A stretch of 64,000 nt of DNA. Source: Pacificispira sp002696645 (GTDB lineage: Bacteria; Pseudomonadota; Alphaproteobacteria; UBA8366; Aestuariispiraceae). The notes beneath the pieces were generated by a model that worked only from the letters and a program-made list of their open reading frames with translations, had not been told where the DNA came from and did not search any database. Positions 37,818 through 45,916 of the stretch are shown here, piece by piece. The DNA is taken from positions 496,001 to 560,000 of the forward strand of contig NZ_JBLZHU010000002.1 in NCBI RefSeq assembly GCF_048892425.1, given 5' to 3'. The stretch's first letter is position 1, and each line of letters starts with the position of its first letter. The translations under genes were made by a program, and so were the position numbers.

Positions 37818-38476
37818 AATCGGCCCCTGTCATTGGCGAGCACGAGTTTGAACCCGTAGAGGGCCTGCCGGAAGCCCCGCCGGAGGATGAGCGCATCCTG
37901 TGGCGGGGCAAACCGAGCTGGACCGGGCTTGCCTATCGCGTCTTTCATGTTCGAAAGGTTGCGATCTATTTCGCCATCCTGCTGGCCTGGGGCGCGGCCT
38001 CTGGGTATCATGATGGGCAGACATTGGCAGATGTCGGCAGGACTTTTGCGATGATGGCCCCCATCGCGGCGGTGACGGTTGGCGTTCTGTGTTTGCTGGC
38101 ATGGTTCTATGCCCGCACCACGGTCTATACCATCACGTCTAAGCGACTGGTGATGCGGTTCGGCATGGCCCTGACACTGACGGTCAATTTGCCATTCTCT
38201 CTCGTTAAATCTGCAGATATGCGAATTTGCGGGGATGGGACAGGGGATCTGCCTCTGGATTTCGGGGGACAGCATCGGGTTGGCTATATTCACATGTGGC
38301 CCTTTGTTCGTCCGATGAAATTTGCCCGTCCGCAGCCAATGCTGCGTGCAGTGAAGAATCCAGAAAAAGTGGCACAGCTATTGGCAGACGCGATTGCTGG
38401 CAACCCTGTCACCTTCATGGAAGAGAAGACAGAAGCCCAGCATGCGCCAGGCATGATGCCGGAACCAGCGGAGTAG
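37814..38476 (+). CDS. puhB: PuhB, photosynthetic complex assembly protein
   Basis: PuhB is a membrane protein that aids reaction-centre assembly. The 220-aa protein has three hydrophobic segments (about 45-65, 80-100 and a weaker one later) in a PH-like domain layout, beginning with the conserved GLPEAPPEDERILWRGKPSW and containing YTITSKRLVMRFGMAL. It is coupled to puhA. Confidence 0.92.
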   Translation: MKSAPVIGEHEFEPVEGLPEAPPEDERILWRGKPSWTGLAYRVFHVRKVAIYFAILLAWGAASGYHDGQTLADVGRTFAMMAPIAAVTVGVLCLLAWFYARTTVYTITSKRLVMRFGMALTLTVNLPFSLVKSADMRICGDGTGDLPLDFGGQHRVGYIHMWPFVRPMKFARPQPMLRAVKNPEKVAQLLADAIAGNPVTFMEEKTEAQHAPGMMPEPAE

Positions 38477-38514
38477 AGCTTGATGACTCCGCGTCACGCT
38501 AAAGGAACGATCCG

Positions 38515-38997
38515 ATGAAGCCAGTTCATCATCATCATGACACCGCCGTCCCGCGGCCCTTGTTGATCGCAGTCGCGGTGATGGTGGCTTTGACACTCAT
38601 CCTATCGGCCTGGTCCAGCTATCAGAAGCATCAAACCACTGCCCAGCGTGACGCGGATATTCAAGAAATCATCCAGGCGGGTGAAACCCGTATCCGCGCC
38701 ATTGGATTTGCGGATCAACCCAATGGCGCGATTGCTGTTCTGGATGGTGAAACCTCTGCCATCATTACCGCCGTGGAGCCAAAGGAAGATGGCTTCGTGC
38801 GAGGTGTCTTGCGGGGATTTGCCAGAGAGCGCCGGTCGATGGGAATTGGCCCGACGCCCCCGTTTCACCTGATCCTGACGGCAGATGGCGCCTTGATCTT
38901 GTCGGACCCACAGACCAATCGGGAAGTGTTCCTGAACGCTTTCGGGCCAACAAATGCACAAGCGTTCAGCCGCCTGTTTTTTGCCCACGCGTCATAA
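38515..38997 (+). CDS. puhC: PuhC, photosynthetic complex assembly protein
   Basis: PuhC is a periplasm-facing protein with one N-terminal membrane helix that supports LH1 and reaction-centre organisation. The 160-aa protein starts with a His-rich HHHHDTAVPRP tail, a helix at about 20-40, then a folded domain with GAIAVLDGETSAIITAV, ENGFVRG-like DGFVRGVLRGFARERR and LILTADGALILSDPQTN. AAGGAA precedes the ATG. It is third in the puh order. Confidence 0.9.
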   Translation: MKPVHHHHDTAVPRPLLIAVAVMVALTLILSAWSSYQKHQTTAQRDADIQEIIQAGETRIRAIGFADQPNGAIAVLDGETSAIITAVEPKEDGFVRGVLRGFARERRSMGIGPTPPFHLILTADGALILSDPQTNREVFLNAFGPTNAQAFSRLFFAHAS

Positions 38998-39010
38998 GGA
39001 TGAGACTGAG

Positions 39011-39340
39011 ATGAGCCCTGATTTAGACCCTCAACCCGCTGCAAACCCGCACTTCTTTAAGCGCCTTGTGTCAGAAGTGCCCTGTGTCGTGGATGTCGAA
39101 AACACATTTGATGGTGTCTATGCCCATGTCGATTTGAAGGCGAATGTGCCCGTCGGTCCAGGGGATACGGTGCGTGTTCTGGGGGACAAGATCGTTGCCC
39201 CTTACGGGTCCAAATTCACTCTGTTTCGGACAGCGGAAGTACAACGGGCCGGACGGTTGGAGCGCGCCTGGACCAAGCTTACAGGACGTCTTGAATGCCT
39301 GGAGCTTTTGGAAGTCAGCTTTTCAGCAGGAGATGCATAA
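39011..39340 (+). CDS. Small uncharacterised PGC protein between puhC and acsF
   Basis: The 109-aa soluble protein has no membrane helix. Its core (about residues 20-75) holds DVENTFDGVYAHVDLKANVPVGPGDTVRVLGD, followed by a basic helix. The place between puhC and acsF is taken by small conserved genes in many proteobacterial PGCs (puhD in Rhodobacter is shorter), but I cannot assign this one. Its stop and the acsF start share a base (TAATG). Confidence 0.75.
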   Translation: MSPDLDPQPAANPHFFKRLVSEVPCVVDVENTFDGVYAHVDLKANVPVGPGDTVRVLGDKIVAPYGSKFTLFRTAEVQRAGRLERAWTKLTGRLECLELLEVSFSAGDA

Positions 39341-40386
39341 TGACCATCACCAGCATGTCGATCACGACTGATGACACGTTAAACATCGCTAAGGAATCAA
39401 CGGTGTTGAGCCCGCGCTTTTACACCACGGATTTCGATGCTCTGGACAAGATGGATGTCACCCCAGTGCGCAAGGAATGGGATGCGCTGATCGCGGAAAT
39501 GCGCAGCGACCCGAACCGCCTGCATTTCAAGAAGGACGAAAACTGGGAAGCGCCCAGTCTGGACGATCTGCCGCCAGCCTTGCGCAAAGAGTTCGTCGAT
39601 TTCCTGGTCAGTTCCATGACGTCGGAATTTTCGGGCTGCATCCTGTATGCGGAAATGCGCAAGCGTGGTTCCAATCCGGATATGTGCGAATTGTTCAAAC
39701 TGATGGCGCGGGACGAAAGCCGCCATGCCGGTTTCATCAATGACGCGCTGAAAGAATATAATATCGGGATTGATCTGGGCTTCCTGACCAAGGCGAAGAA
39801 ATACACCTATTTCCGGCCCAAATTCATCTTCTATGCCACCTATCTGTCAGAGAAGATCGGTTATGCCCGTTACATCGTGATCTTCCGCCAGTTTGAACGG
39901 CATCCGGAACTGCGCTTCCATCCGATCTTCAAATGGTTTGAGCGCTGGTGTAATGACGAATTCCGCCATGGGGAGGCTTTTGCCCTGTTGATGCGTTCCC
40001 AACCGGAATTGTTGAAAGGCCATAACAAGTTGTGGATCCGGTTCTTCCTGATGGCGGTCTACGCGACCATGTATGTCCGCGACCACAACCGCCCGGAATT
40101 CCATAAGGCGGCGCAACTTGACCCAACCGAGTATGACTACAAAGTCTTCAATATCTGCTCTGAAATCACCAAGCAGGTTTTCCCCTTCACACTGGACACG
40201 GACAATCCGAAACTTCGGGCAGGGTTTGAGCGTCTGCGGGTGCTGAATGACCGGATGAAGGGGGCTGGACGGATTAAGAAGGCAGCATTGACCCTGGCAG
40301 CGGCTGCGACCTTTGCGCGGCTGTATCTGTTGCCGACGATCAGCAACGAAATCCCGGAAACCAGCCGCATGCAGCCGGCCTGGTAG
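39340..40386 (+). CDS. acsF: AcsF, oxygen-dependent Mg-protoporphyrin IX monomethyl ester cyclase
   Basis: AcsF is the di-iron oxidative cyclase that makes ring E of protochlorophyllide using O2. The 348-aa protein keeps the iron-binding ExxH pairs in DESRHAGF and DEFRHGEAF, with the first Glu ligands in SSMTSEFSGCILYAEM. The presence of AcsF and no bchE in the window suggests pigment synthesis in at least low oxygen. AGGAG precedes the ATG, which overlaps the upstream stop. Confidence 0.96.
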   Translation: MTITSMSITTDDTLNIAKESTVLSPRFYTTDFDALDKMDVTPVRKEWDALIAEMRSDPNRLHFKKDENWEAPSLDDLPPALRKEFVDFLVSSMTSEFSGCILYAEMRKRGSNPDMCELFKLMARDESRHAGFINDALKEYNIGIDLGFLTKAKKYTYFRPKFIFYATYLSEKIGYARYIVIFRQFERHPELRFHPIFKWFERWCNDEFRHGEAFALLMRSQPELLKGHNKLWIRFFLMAVYATMYVRDHNRPEFHKAAQLDPTEYDYKVFNICSEITKQVFPFTLDTDNPKLRAGFERLRVLNDRMKGAGRIKKAALTLAAAATFARLYLLPTISNEIPETSRMQPAW

Positions 40387-40401
40387 GAGGTTACAGACAG
40401 G

Positions 40402-41220
40402 ATGGACACATATCTGATCCCTCTGTTTTTTGCGGTCTTCATCTGGTGGTTTTCCACTGGACTGGTCTTTATGACCGATGGTCGCGCGCCCAAGGCACGG
40501 GGTTGGATTCTGATCGGTGTTACCGTCCTTCTGTTTGCAAGCCTTCTCGGTGTCTGGTTCACCCGCGACATGGCAACGGTTACTGGGGCTTATCTGGCCT
40601 TTGGCTGTGGTCTGGGAATCTGGGCCTGGAACGAGGTTATGTTCCTTCTGGGCTATGTCACTGGTCCGGTTCAACATGCATTGCCAAAGGGTACTGGTGC
40701 GGGGAAGAAATTCCTGTTGGCGGCGGGGACGGTGCTGTACCACGAGTTGGCCATTCTGGTCTCCGGGCTGGTCATCATTCTATTGTCAGAGAATGGTACC
40801 AATCGCGTTGCATGGTGGACATTTGGCGTTTTGTGGATCATGCGGCTCAGTGCGAAACTGAATGTCTTTTTTGGCGTTGCCAATTTGGCCGCTGATCTTT
40901 TGCCACCGCATCTGGCTTACCTGAAAAGTTACTTTGGGACCCGGCGTATCTCTGCTTTCTTTGCCCTGTCTGTCACAGCGGGAACAGTGTTGGCCGCGTT
41001 GATCTATCATGGTGCTCATGGCAGTGCGTTTCAGATCACAGCCGCGATGCTGGTCGGCACCATGATGGCGCTGGCCTTGCTGGAACATTGGTTGCTGGTG
41101 CTGCCCATTCAGGACGCAGCCCTTTGGAAATGGGCAATTTCGCCCAAATCAGAAACCCGGCCGGTGGAACCGGCTCCCGACACTGTGAAACGCAACGCCA
41201 CTGTTGCGGGAACGCCGTAG
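40402..41220 (+). CDS. puhE: PuhE, photosynthetic complex assembly protein 2
   Basis: The 272-aa protein is a polytopic membrane protein with about seven hydrophobic segments, found after acsF in most purple bacteria. Landmarks are WWFSTGLVFMTDG, NEVMFLLGYVTGPVQHALP and YLKSYFGTRRIS. In Rhodobacter its loss disturbs bacteriochlorophyll and complex formation, but its biochemical role is unknown. Confidence 0.9.
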   Translation: MDTYLIPLFFAVFIWWFSTGLVFMTDGRAPKARGWILIGVTVLLFASLLGVWFTRDMATVTGAYLAFGCGLGIWAWNEVMFLLGYVTGPVQHALPKGTGAGKKFLLAAGTVLYHELAILVSGLVIILLSENGTNRVAWWTFGVLWIMRLSAKLNVFFGVANLAADLLPPHLAYLKSYFGTRRISAFFALSVTAGTVLAALIYHGAHGSAFQITAAMLVGTMMALALLEHWLLVLPIQDAALWKWAISPKSETRPVEPAPDTVKRNATVAGTP

Positions 41221-41272
41221 AGGGATAACACAGGCCAGATAAGGCCCAAGAACCCGAGTGGGAGGTTGAACC

Positions 41273-42487
41273 ATGGATTATGAAGGCTATTTCCAGGATG
41301 CCTTGAGCGGTTTGCGCGAAGAGGGGAACTATCGGATCTTTGCCGATCTGGAACGCCAACGTGGGAACTTTCCCCGGGCCACGCATCATGCCGAAGACGG
41401 AGAGCGCGACGTCACGGTGTGGTGCTCCAACGACTATCTGGGTATGGGCCAGAATCAGACGGTTCTGAATGCCATGCATGAGGCGATGGACAAATGCGGC
41501 GCGGGTGCGGGGGGCACCCGGAACATTTCCGGCACCAATCACTATCACGTATTGTTGGAGCAGGAATTGGCCGATCTGCATGGCAAGGAATCCGCCCTGC
41601 TGTTCACATCGGGCTTTGTCTCAAACTGGGCGACCCTGTCGACGCTGGCCTCAAAAATTCCGGGCTGCATCGTGATTTCCGACGAAAAGAACCATTCGTC
41701 GATGATCGAAGGCATCCGCCATTCCCGCGCAGATAAGGTCGTCTTCAAACATAATGATGTGGCGGATCTGGAACGGGTGCTGAAATCCCTGCCAGCGGAT
41801 CGTCCCAAACTGATCGCCTTTGAAAGTGTCTATTCAATGGATGGCTGTATCGCACCGATCAAGGAAATCTGTGATCTGGCCGATAAATACAATGCCATGA
41901 CCTATCTGGACGAGGTGCATGCGGTGGGCCTGTACGGTCCGCGCGGCGGCGGCATATCAGAACGGGAAGGCCTGGCCCATCGGTTGACTGTGATCGAAGG
42001 TACCCTGGCCAAAGCCTTTGGGGTGATTGGGGGGTATATTGCCGCGTCGGAAGCCCTGTGTGATTTTGTCCGCAGTTTTTCCGCAGGCTTTATCTTCACA
42101 ACCGCCCTGCCGCCGGCAATCGCCGCTGGTGCGCGCGCCAGTGTGAAGCATTTAAAGGTCAGCCAGATCGAGCGGCACCGCAAGGAAGAGCGTGTCGCCC
42201 TGGTGCGCCGTCGCCTTGATGCCGCGGGTCTGCCGCATCTGCCCAATCCCAGCCATATCGTGCCGGTCATGGTGGGGGATCCGGTTCTGTGTAAACAGAT
42301 CAGCGATCAATTGCTGCATGAACATGGCATTTATGTTCAGCCGATCAATTATCCGACCGTCGCCCGGGGAACGGAGCGTTTGCGCGTTACCCCATCTCCG
42401 CTGCATACCAATGAGGATATCGATAAGCTGATCAATGCCCTGTCAGAAATCTGGTCCCAGATGGGCCTGAACCGGGCAACGGCGTGA
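41273..42487 (+). CDS. hemA: 5-Aminolevulinate synthase (C4 Shemin pathway)
   Basis: This PLP enzyme condenses glycine and succinyl-CoA to ALA. The 404-aa protein shows the start MDYEGYFQDALSGLREEGNYRIFADLER, GTRNISGT, YLDEVHAVGLYG and the PLP lysine in EGTLAKAFGVIGGYIA. GGGAGG precedes the ATG. It is the usual last gene of the puh-acsF block in purple bacteria, giving ALA supply to pigment synthesis under PGC control. A glutamyl-tRNA reductase is also encoded in this window, so both ALA routes may exist. Confidence 0.96.
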   Translation: MDYEGYFQDALSGLREEGNYRIFADLERQRGNFPRATHHAEDGERDVTVWCSNDYLGMGQNQTVLNAMHEAMDKCGAGAGGTRNISGTNHYHVLLEQELADLHGKESALLFTSGFVSNWATLSTLASKIPGCIVISDEKNHSSMIEGIRHSRADKVVFKHNDVADLERVLKSLPADRPKLIAFESVYSMDGCIAPIKEICDLADKYNAMTYLDEVHAVGLYGPRGGGISEREGLAHRLTVIEGTLAKAFGVIGGYIAASEALCDFVRSFSAGFIFTTALPPAIAAGARASVKHLKVSQIERHRKEERVALVRRRLDAAGLPHLPNPSHIVPVMVGDPVLCKQISDQLLHEHGIYVQPINYPTVARGTERLRVTPSPLHTNEDIDKLINALSEIWSQMGLNRATA

Positions 42488-43038
42488 CCTATGTTCCGCC
42501 CAAATCAGGCGCTGTGCGCGCATCCGGGATGATCCCCGCGATTGCGGCGGATCAGTCGCTATATCCGATTGAGAAGATGGAGGCCCATCGCTTGGGTGTG
42601 TTCCATCAGGCGATTTCGGCCTTTGTCTTCTCTCTATCAGGGGAATTGCTGATCCAGCGGCGGGCAGCGGAAAAGTATCATTGCGGTGGCTTATGGGCGA
42701 ATACCTGCTGCACCCATCCACATTTCGGGGAAAGCCATGAGGAGTGCGCAGCAAGGCGCATGCGGGAGGAATTGGGCCTGACCCTTCCCCTGGAACGCCG
42801 GACAACTGTCGAGTATCGTGCGGATGTGGGCGGCGGCCTGTGGGAGCATGAACAGGTCGTTGTATTTCGTGGGCAGGCGGATCCAAAAAGTATCACCCTT
42901 GCTATCAATCCTGATGAAGTCAGCGAGACTCGATGGGTTTCCCTGAATCATCTGTGCGCCGAAGTATTTGCAACACCCCAGGCGTTTACCCCCTGGTTCC
43001 GGATATATTTGCGCCGCTGGGAAGAGCTTTCATTATAA
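42484..43038 (+). CDS. idi: Isopentenyl-diphosphate delta-isomerase, type I
   Basis: Idi interconverts IPP and DMAPP and helps balance precursors for the geranylgeranyl tail and carotenoids. The 184-aa protein is a Nudix-fold type I isomerase with the active-site Cys in NTCCTHPHFGES, the REELGL helix and the metal-site Glu residues in LWEHEQVVVF. It starts with GTG overlapping the hemA stop (GTGA), so it is coupled to the PGC. A later Met (residue 16) is an alternative start. Confidence 0.92.
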   Translation: MTYVPPKSGAVRASGMIPAIAADQSLYPIEKMEAHRLGVFHQAISAFVFSLSGELLIQRRAAEKYHCGGLWANTCCTHPHFGESHEECAARRMREELGLTLPLERRTTVEYRADVGGGLWEHEQVVVFRGQADPKSITLAINPDEVSETRWVSLNHLCAEVFATPQAFTPWFRIYLRRWEELSL

Positions 43039-43109
43039 TCCGGTAATTTCCGTTAAAATCCCCCTCAATTCGCTTGCCGAGTTGTGGCGGGGCGCGTACA
43101 TCGCGGGGC

Positions 43110-44927
43110 ATGGCAAGACAACTCCTGACACTAGACGATATTCACCTGACATTTGGCGGTCACGCGCTGCTGGATGGGGCCAGCCTGTCCATTGGACCGG
43201 GCGAACGCCTGTGCCTGGTCGGGCGCAATGGGTCTGGCAAATCGACCCTGTTGAAAATCGCAGCAGCACAGATTGAGCCCGATTCCGGCAAGCGGTGGGT
43301 TCATCCCGGAACGACGGTGCGCTATCTGCCGCAAGAACCAGACTTGTCTGGATATAAGACCGTCCTGGACTATGCCCAGGATGGGCTGGATCTGGACATG
43401 GAAGGCTATCGCGTTTCCTATCTGTTGGAGCGTTTGGGCCTGACAGGGGCGGAAGATCCAATGACCCTGTCTGGAGGAGAGGCCCGCCGCGCCGCCCTGG
43501 CGCGGGTCCTGGCCGCAGAGCCCGATATCCTGCTGTTGGATGAGCCGACCAATCATCTGGATCTGGAAGCCATCGAATGGTTGGAAGAAGAAATCCTGGG
43601 CCTGCGCTCTGCCCTGATCCTGATCAGCCACGATCGGCGCTTTCTGACGCGGTTGTCAAAGGCAACGTTGTGGCTGGATCGGGGTCGCGCCCGGCGTATG
43701 GATCGTGGTTTCGAAGCCTTTGAGGCCTGGCGCGATCAGACGCTGGAAGAAGAAGAGCGGGACCGACATAAGCTGGATCGCAAGATTGCAATGGAAGAAG
43801 ACTGGCTGCGCTATGGCGTCACCGCCCGGCGCAAGCGCAATCAGAAACGCTTGGGCAATCTGGTCAGCATGCGCCAGGACCGGCGTGACTATCGTCGTGC
43901 CCAGGGCACGGTAACGCTTGCCGCCGGGGATGCGGGTACCTCTGGTAAGCGGGTGATGGAAACCGAGAATATGTCGAAATCCTTCGGCAGCCGCGCGATT
44001 GTCAAAGACCTGTCGCTGCGGGTGCTGCGGGGCGACCGGTTGGGAATCATCGGGCCGAATGGGGCAGGCAAGACAACCCTGTTGAAGCTTTTGACCGGAG
44101 AACTGGCCCCCGACAGTGGCACGGCCATTCAGGGCACCGCGCTGGAGATTGCGACATTGGATCAGCGCCGCGCGGAACTGGAACCCGATGTCACCTTGCA
44201 AGATGCCCTGACCGGCGGTGACAGCGACAAGGTGATCGTGAACGGTCAATCCCGCCATGTCATCGGCTATATGAAAGACTTTCTGTTCACCCCGGAACAG
44301 GCGCGCCAGCCCATTGGGCGGCTGTCAGGGGGAGAGCGGGGGCGATTAATGCTGGCCCGGGCGCTGACGCGGCCGTCCAATCTGTTGATCCTGGACGAAC
44401 CGACCAATGATCTGGACCTTGAAACCCTGGACCTGTTGCAGGAGTTGCTGAACGACTATCCAGGCACCGTCATTCTGGTCAGCCATGACCGCGATTTCCT
44501 GGATCGTGTCGCCACATCGGTTCTGGTTGCCGAAGGGAAGGGCCATTGGCAGGAATATGCGGGCGGCTATAGCGATATGCTGGATCAGCGTGGCAGCGCC
44601 ATTCGTGATATCAAAGAAAACGCAACGGCTCAGAAATCCACCAAATCAGCGGCGAAATCAATGCTGTCGGCCACCACATCCGATGCCAAGCGCAAGTTTT
44701 CGATGAAAGAGCGCGAAGCCCTGAAAACCTTGCCGGGTCAGATTGAAACTCTGCGCACCCAAAAGGCTAAGCTGGAGGCCGTATTGGCTGACCCTAAAGT
44801 TTTTACAGAAAAACGGGAATTGGCGGAAAAATCATCAAAGGCGCTGGAAACAACGATATCTGCTTTGGCCGTGGCAGAGGAAAAATGGCTGGAACTGGAA
44901 ATTCTGCGGGAAGAGATCGAAGGGTAG
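43110..44927 (+). CDS. uup: Uup-like ABC-F ATPase
   Basis: ABC-F proteins have two fused ATPase domains, no membrane part, and act on the ribosome; Uup is also linked to precise excision of transposons. The 605-aa protein has Walker A motifs GRNGSGKSTLL and GPNGAGKTTLL, signatures LSGGEARRAALAR and LSGGERGRLMLAR, and Walker B motifs ending LDEPTNHLDLE and LDEPTNDLDLE. A C-terminal coiled coil (about 540-605) fits Uup. The start at 43110 matches the family. Confidence 0.93.
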   Translation: MARQLLTLDDIHLTFGGHALLDGASLSIGPGERLCLVGRNGSGKSTLLKIAAAQIEPDSGKRWVHPGTTVRYLPQEPDLSGYKTVLDYAQDGLDLDMEGYRVSYLLERLGLTGAEDPMTLSGGEARRAALARVLAAEPDILLLDEPTNHLDLEAIEWLEEEILGLRSALILISHDRRFLTRLSKATLWLDRGRARRMDRGFEAFEAWRDQTLEEEERDRHKLDRKIAMEEDWLRYGVTARRKRNQKRLGNLVSMRQDRRDYRRAQGTVTLAAGDAGTSGKRVMETENMSKSFGSRAIVKDLSLRVLRGDRLGIIGPNGAGKTTLLKLLTGELAPDSGTAIQGTALEIATLDQRRAELEPDVTLQDALTGGDSDKVIVNGQSRHVIGYMKDFLFTPEQARQPIGRLSGGERGRLMLARALTRPSNLLILDEPTNDLDLETLDLLQELLNDYPGTVILVSHDRDFLDRVATSVLVAEGKGHWQEYAGGYSDMLDQRGSAIRDIKENATAQKSTKSAAKSMLSATTSDAKRKFSMKEREALKTLPGQIETLRTQKAKLEAVLADPKVFTEKRELAEKSSKALETTISALAVAEEKWLELEILREEIEG

Positions 44928-44937
44928 GAAACATTTC

Positions 44938-44994
44938 GCTCATGCGACCGCATGATGCGTGGTTTTCTTCTGCTCATGCGACCGCATGATGCGT
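44938..44994 (+). repeat. Pair of identical 23-bp direct repeats after uup
   Basis: The same 23-bp sequence occurs at 44938-44960 and 44972-44994, separated by 11 bases (GGTTTTCTTCT). Each copy holds the palindrome CATGCGACCGCATG and can form a small hairpin. The first copy plus the pyrimidine-rich spacer could act as a uup terminator. The second copy reaches the stop codon of the converging MOSC gene. Confidence 0.85.
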
Positions 44995-45755
44995 TATAGC
45001 ACAGTGATCGTATCGCCCAGCTTGATCGTGCCGCTGCGGACAACCTTCGTATGAATGCCGCAATCAATGTGACCAAAGCCTTTTCGCAGGCTCAGCGGGA
45101 TGTTCATATCGATGGTGCCGGTCTGTGGATTGACATTGGTTGCCGCACAGCGATCAATGCGCTCCAGAACCTGTAAGACACAGTCCCCGATTTGAATTTG
45201 CTTGTCGATCCAGTCGAACTCTCTCCAGGCATCCAGGCCTTCCAGATACAGATTGCCGCGAAACCGCATCGGGTCAACGGGTTCGCGCGTTACACGCTCA
45301 ATATCCCGGACGCTGGCCATGTTGATGATCGAAACTTTAGCGGCTTCGACATCGGTGAAGGCAACACCTTGCGGGGCCTCGACAACCTTCGGGTTGCCCC
45401 GTGGGCCGTCGGGCATAAAGCCTGCCAGGAATGTCTGTAACAGGGTGCGACCCATATGGTCGTCCAGCCTGGCGCGGCTGATCTGCTTTCCCTTGCGCAG
45501 AACCGTCAGGGTGCGGGTTTCTTCATCAAAAGCGATATCCAGTTGCGCCAGTTTTTCATCCCGGGCTAGACACAGAAAATTCGCCTTCTTTGCCCAGGTT
45601 GGGGCGGCGGGGTCGACCTTGCTGGAGCCATGCACAACCGCCCAATGACGGTCAAAGGGCAGCCCATCGCCCTCTTGCAAGGCGACGCTGTCCAAAGGGT
45701 CCGGCCCCATTCCCTTAACGGGAAAACGATAGATTCGATCAAGTGTCACTGTCAT
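44994..45755 (-). CDS. MOSC domain protein
   Basis: The 253-aa protein has an N-terminal beta-barrel domain (IYRFPVKGMGPDPLDSVALQEGDGLPFDRHWAVV) and a C-terminal MOSC domain (about 110-250, with DPMRFRGNLYLEG, CAATNVNPQTGTIDMNIP and DCGIHTKVVRSGTIKLGD). These proteins bind molybdenum cofactor; the Cys in RIDRCAATNV matches the Mo-ligand Cys of the mARC/YcbX type. The partner redox domain is absent. The start is uncertain: the frame is open to 45836 and no clear ribosome site is seen. Confidence 0.85.
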   Translation of the reverse strand: MTVTLDRIYRFPVKGMGPDPLDSVALQEGDGLPFDRHWAVVHGSSKVDPAAPTWAKKANFLCLARDEKLAQLDIAFDEETRTLTVLRKGKQISRARLDDHMGRTLLQTFLAGFMPDGPRGNPKVVEAPQGVAFTDVEAAKVSIINMASVRDIERVTREPVDPMRFRGNLYLEGLDAWREFDWIDKQIQIGDCVLQVLERIDRCAATNVNPQTGTIDMNIPLSLRKGFGHIDCGIHTKVVRSGTIKLGDTITVL

Positions 45756-45916
45756 GACACCGACAGTATCCGATGCCATCGAACAGACAAGACTTTCTGC
45801 ACGACCTGGCTGTGTCAAAATATCCGGCTTTTCCAATGTGCTGTAACGGCCTAGCCTGCCAGTGTATCAAGGTGACAGTGATATGTGTTTAGACAGTCTG
45901 TTCGGTGGAGGATTTT

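Noticed and set aside
39847..40743. 298-aa minus-strand frame across acsF and puhE
   Set aside because: It is antisense to well-supported genes and has no recognisable feature.
44938..44994. CRISPR array
   Set aside because: There are only two repeats with an 11-bp spacer and no cas genes; it is reported as a direct repeat.
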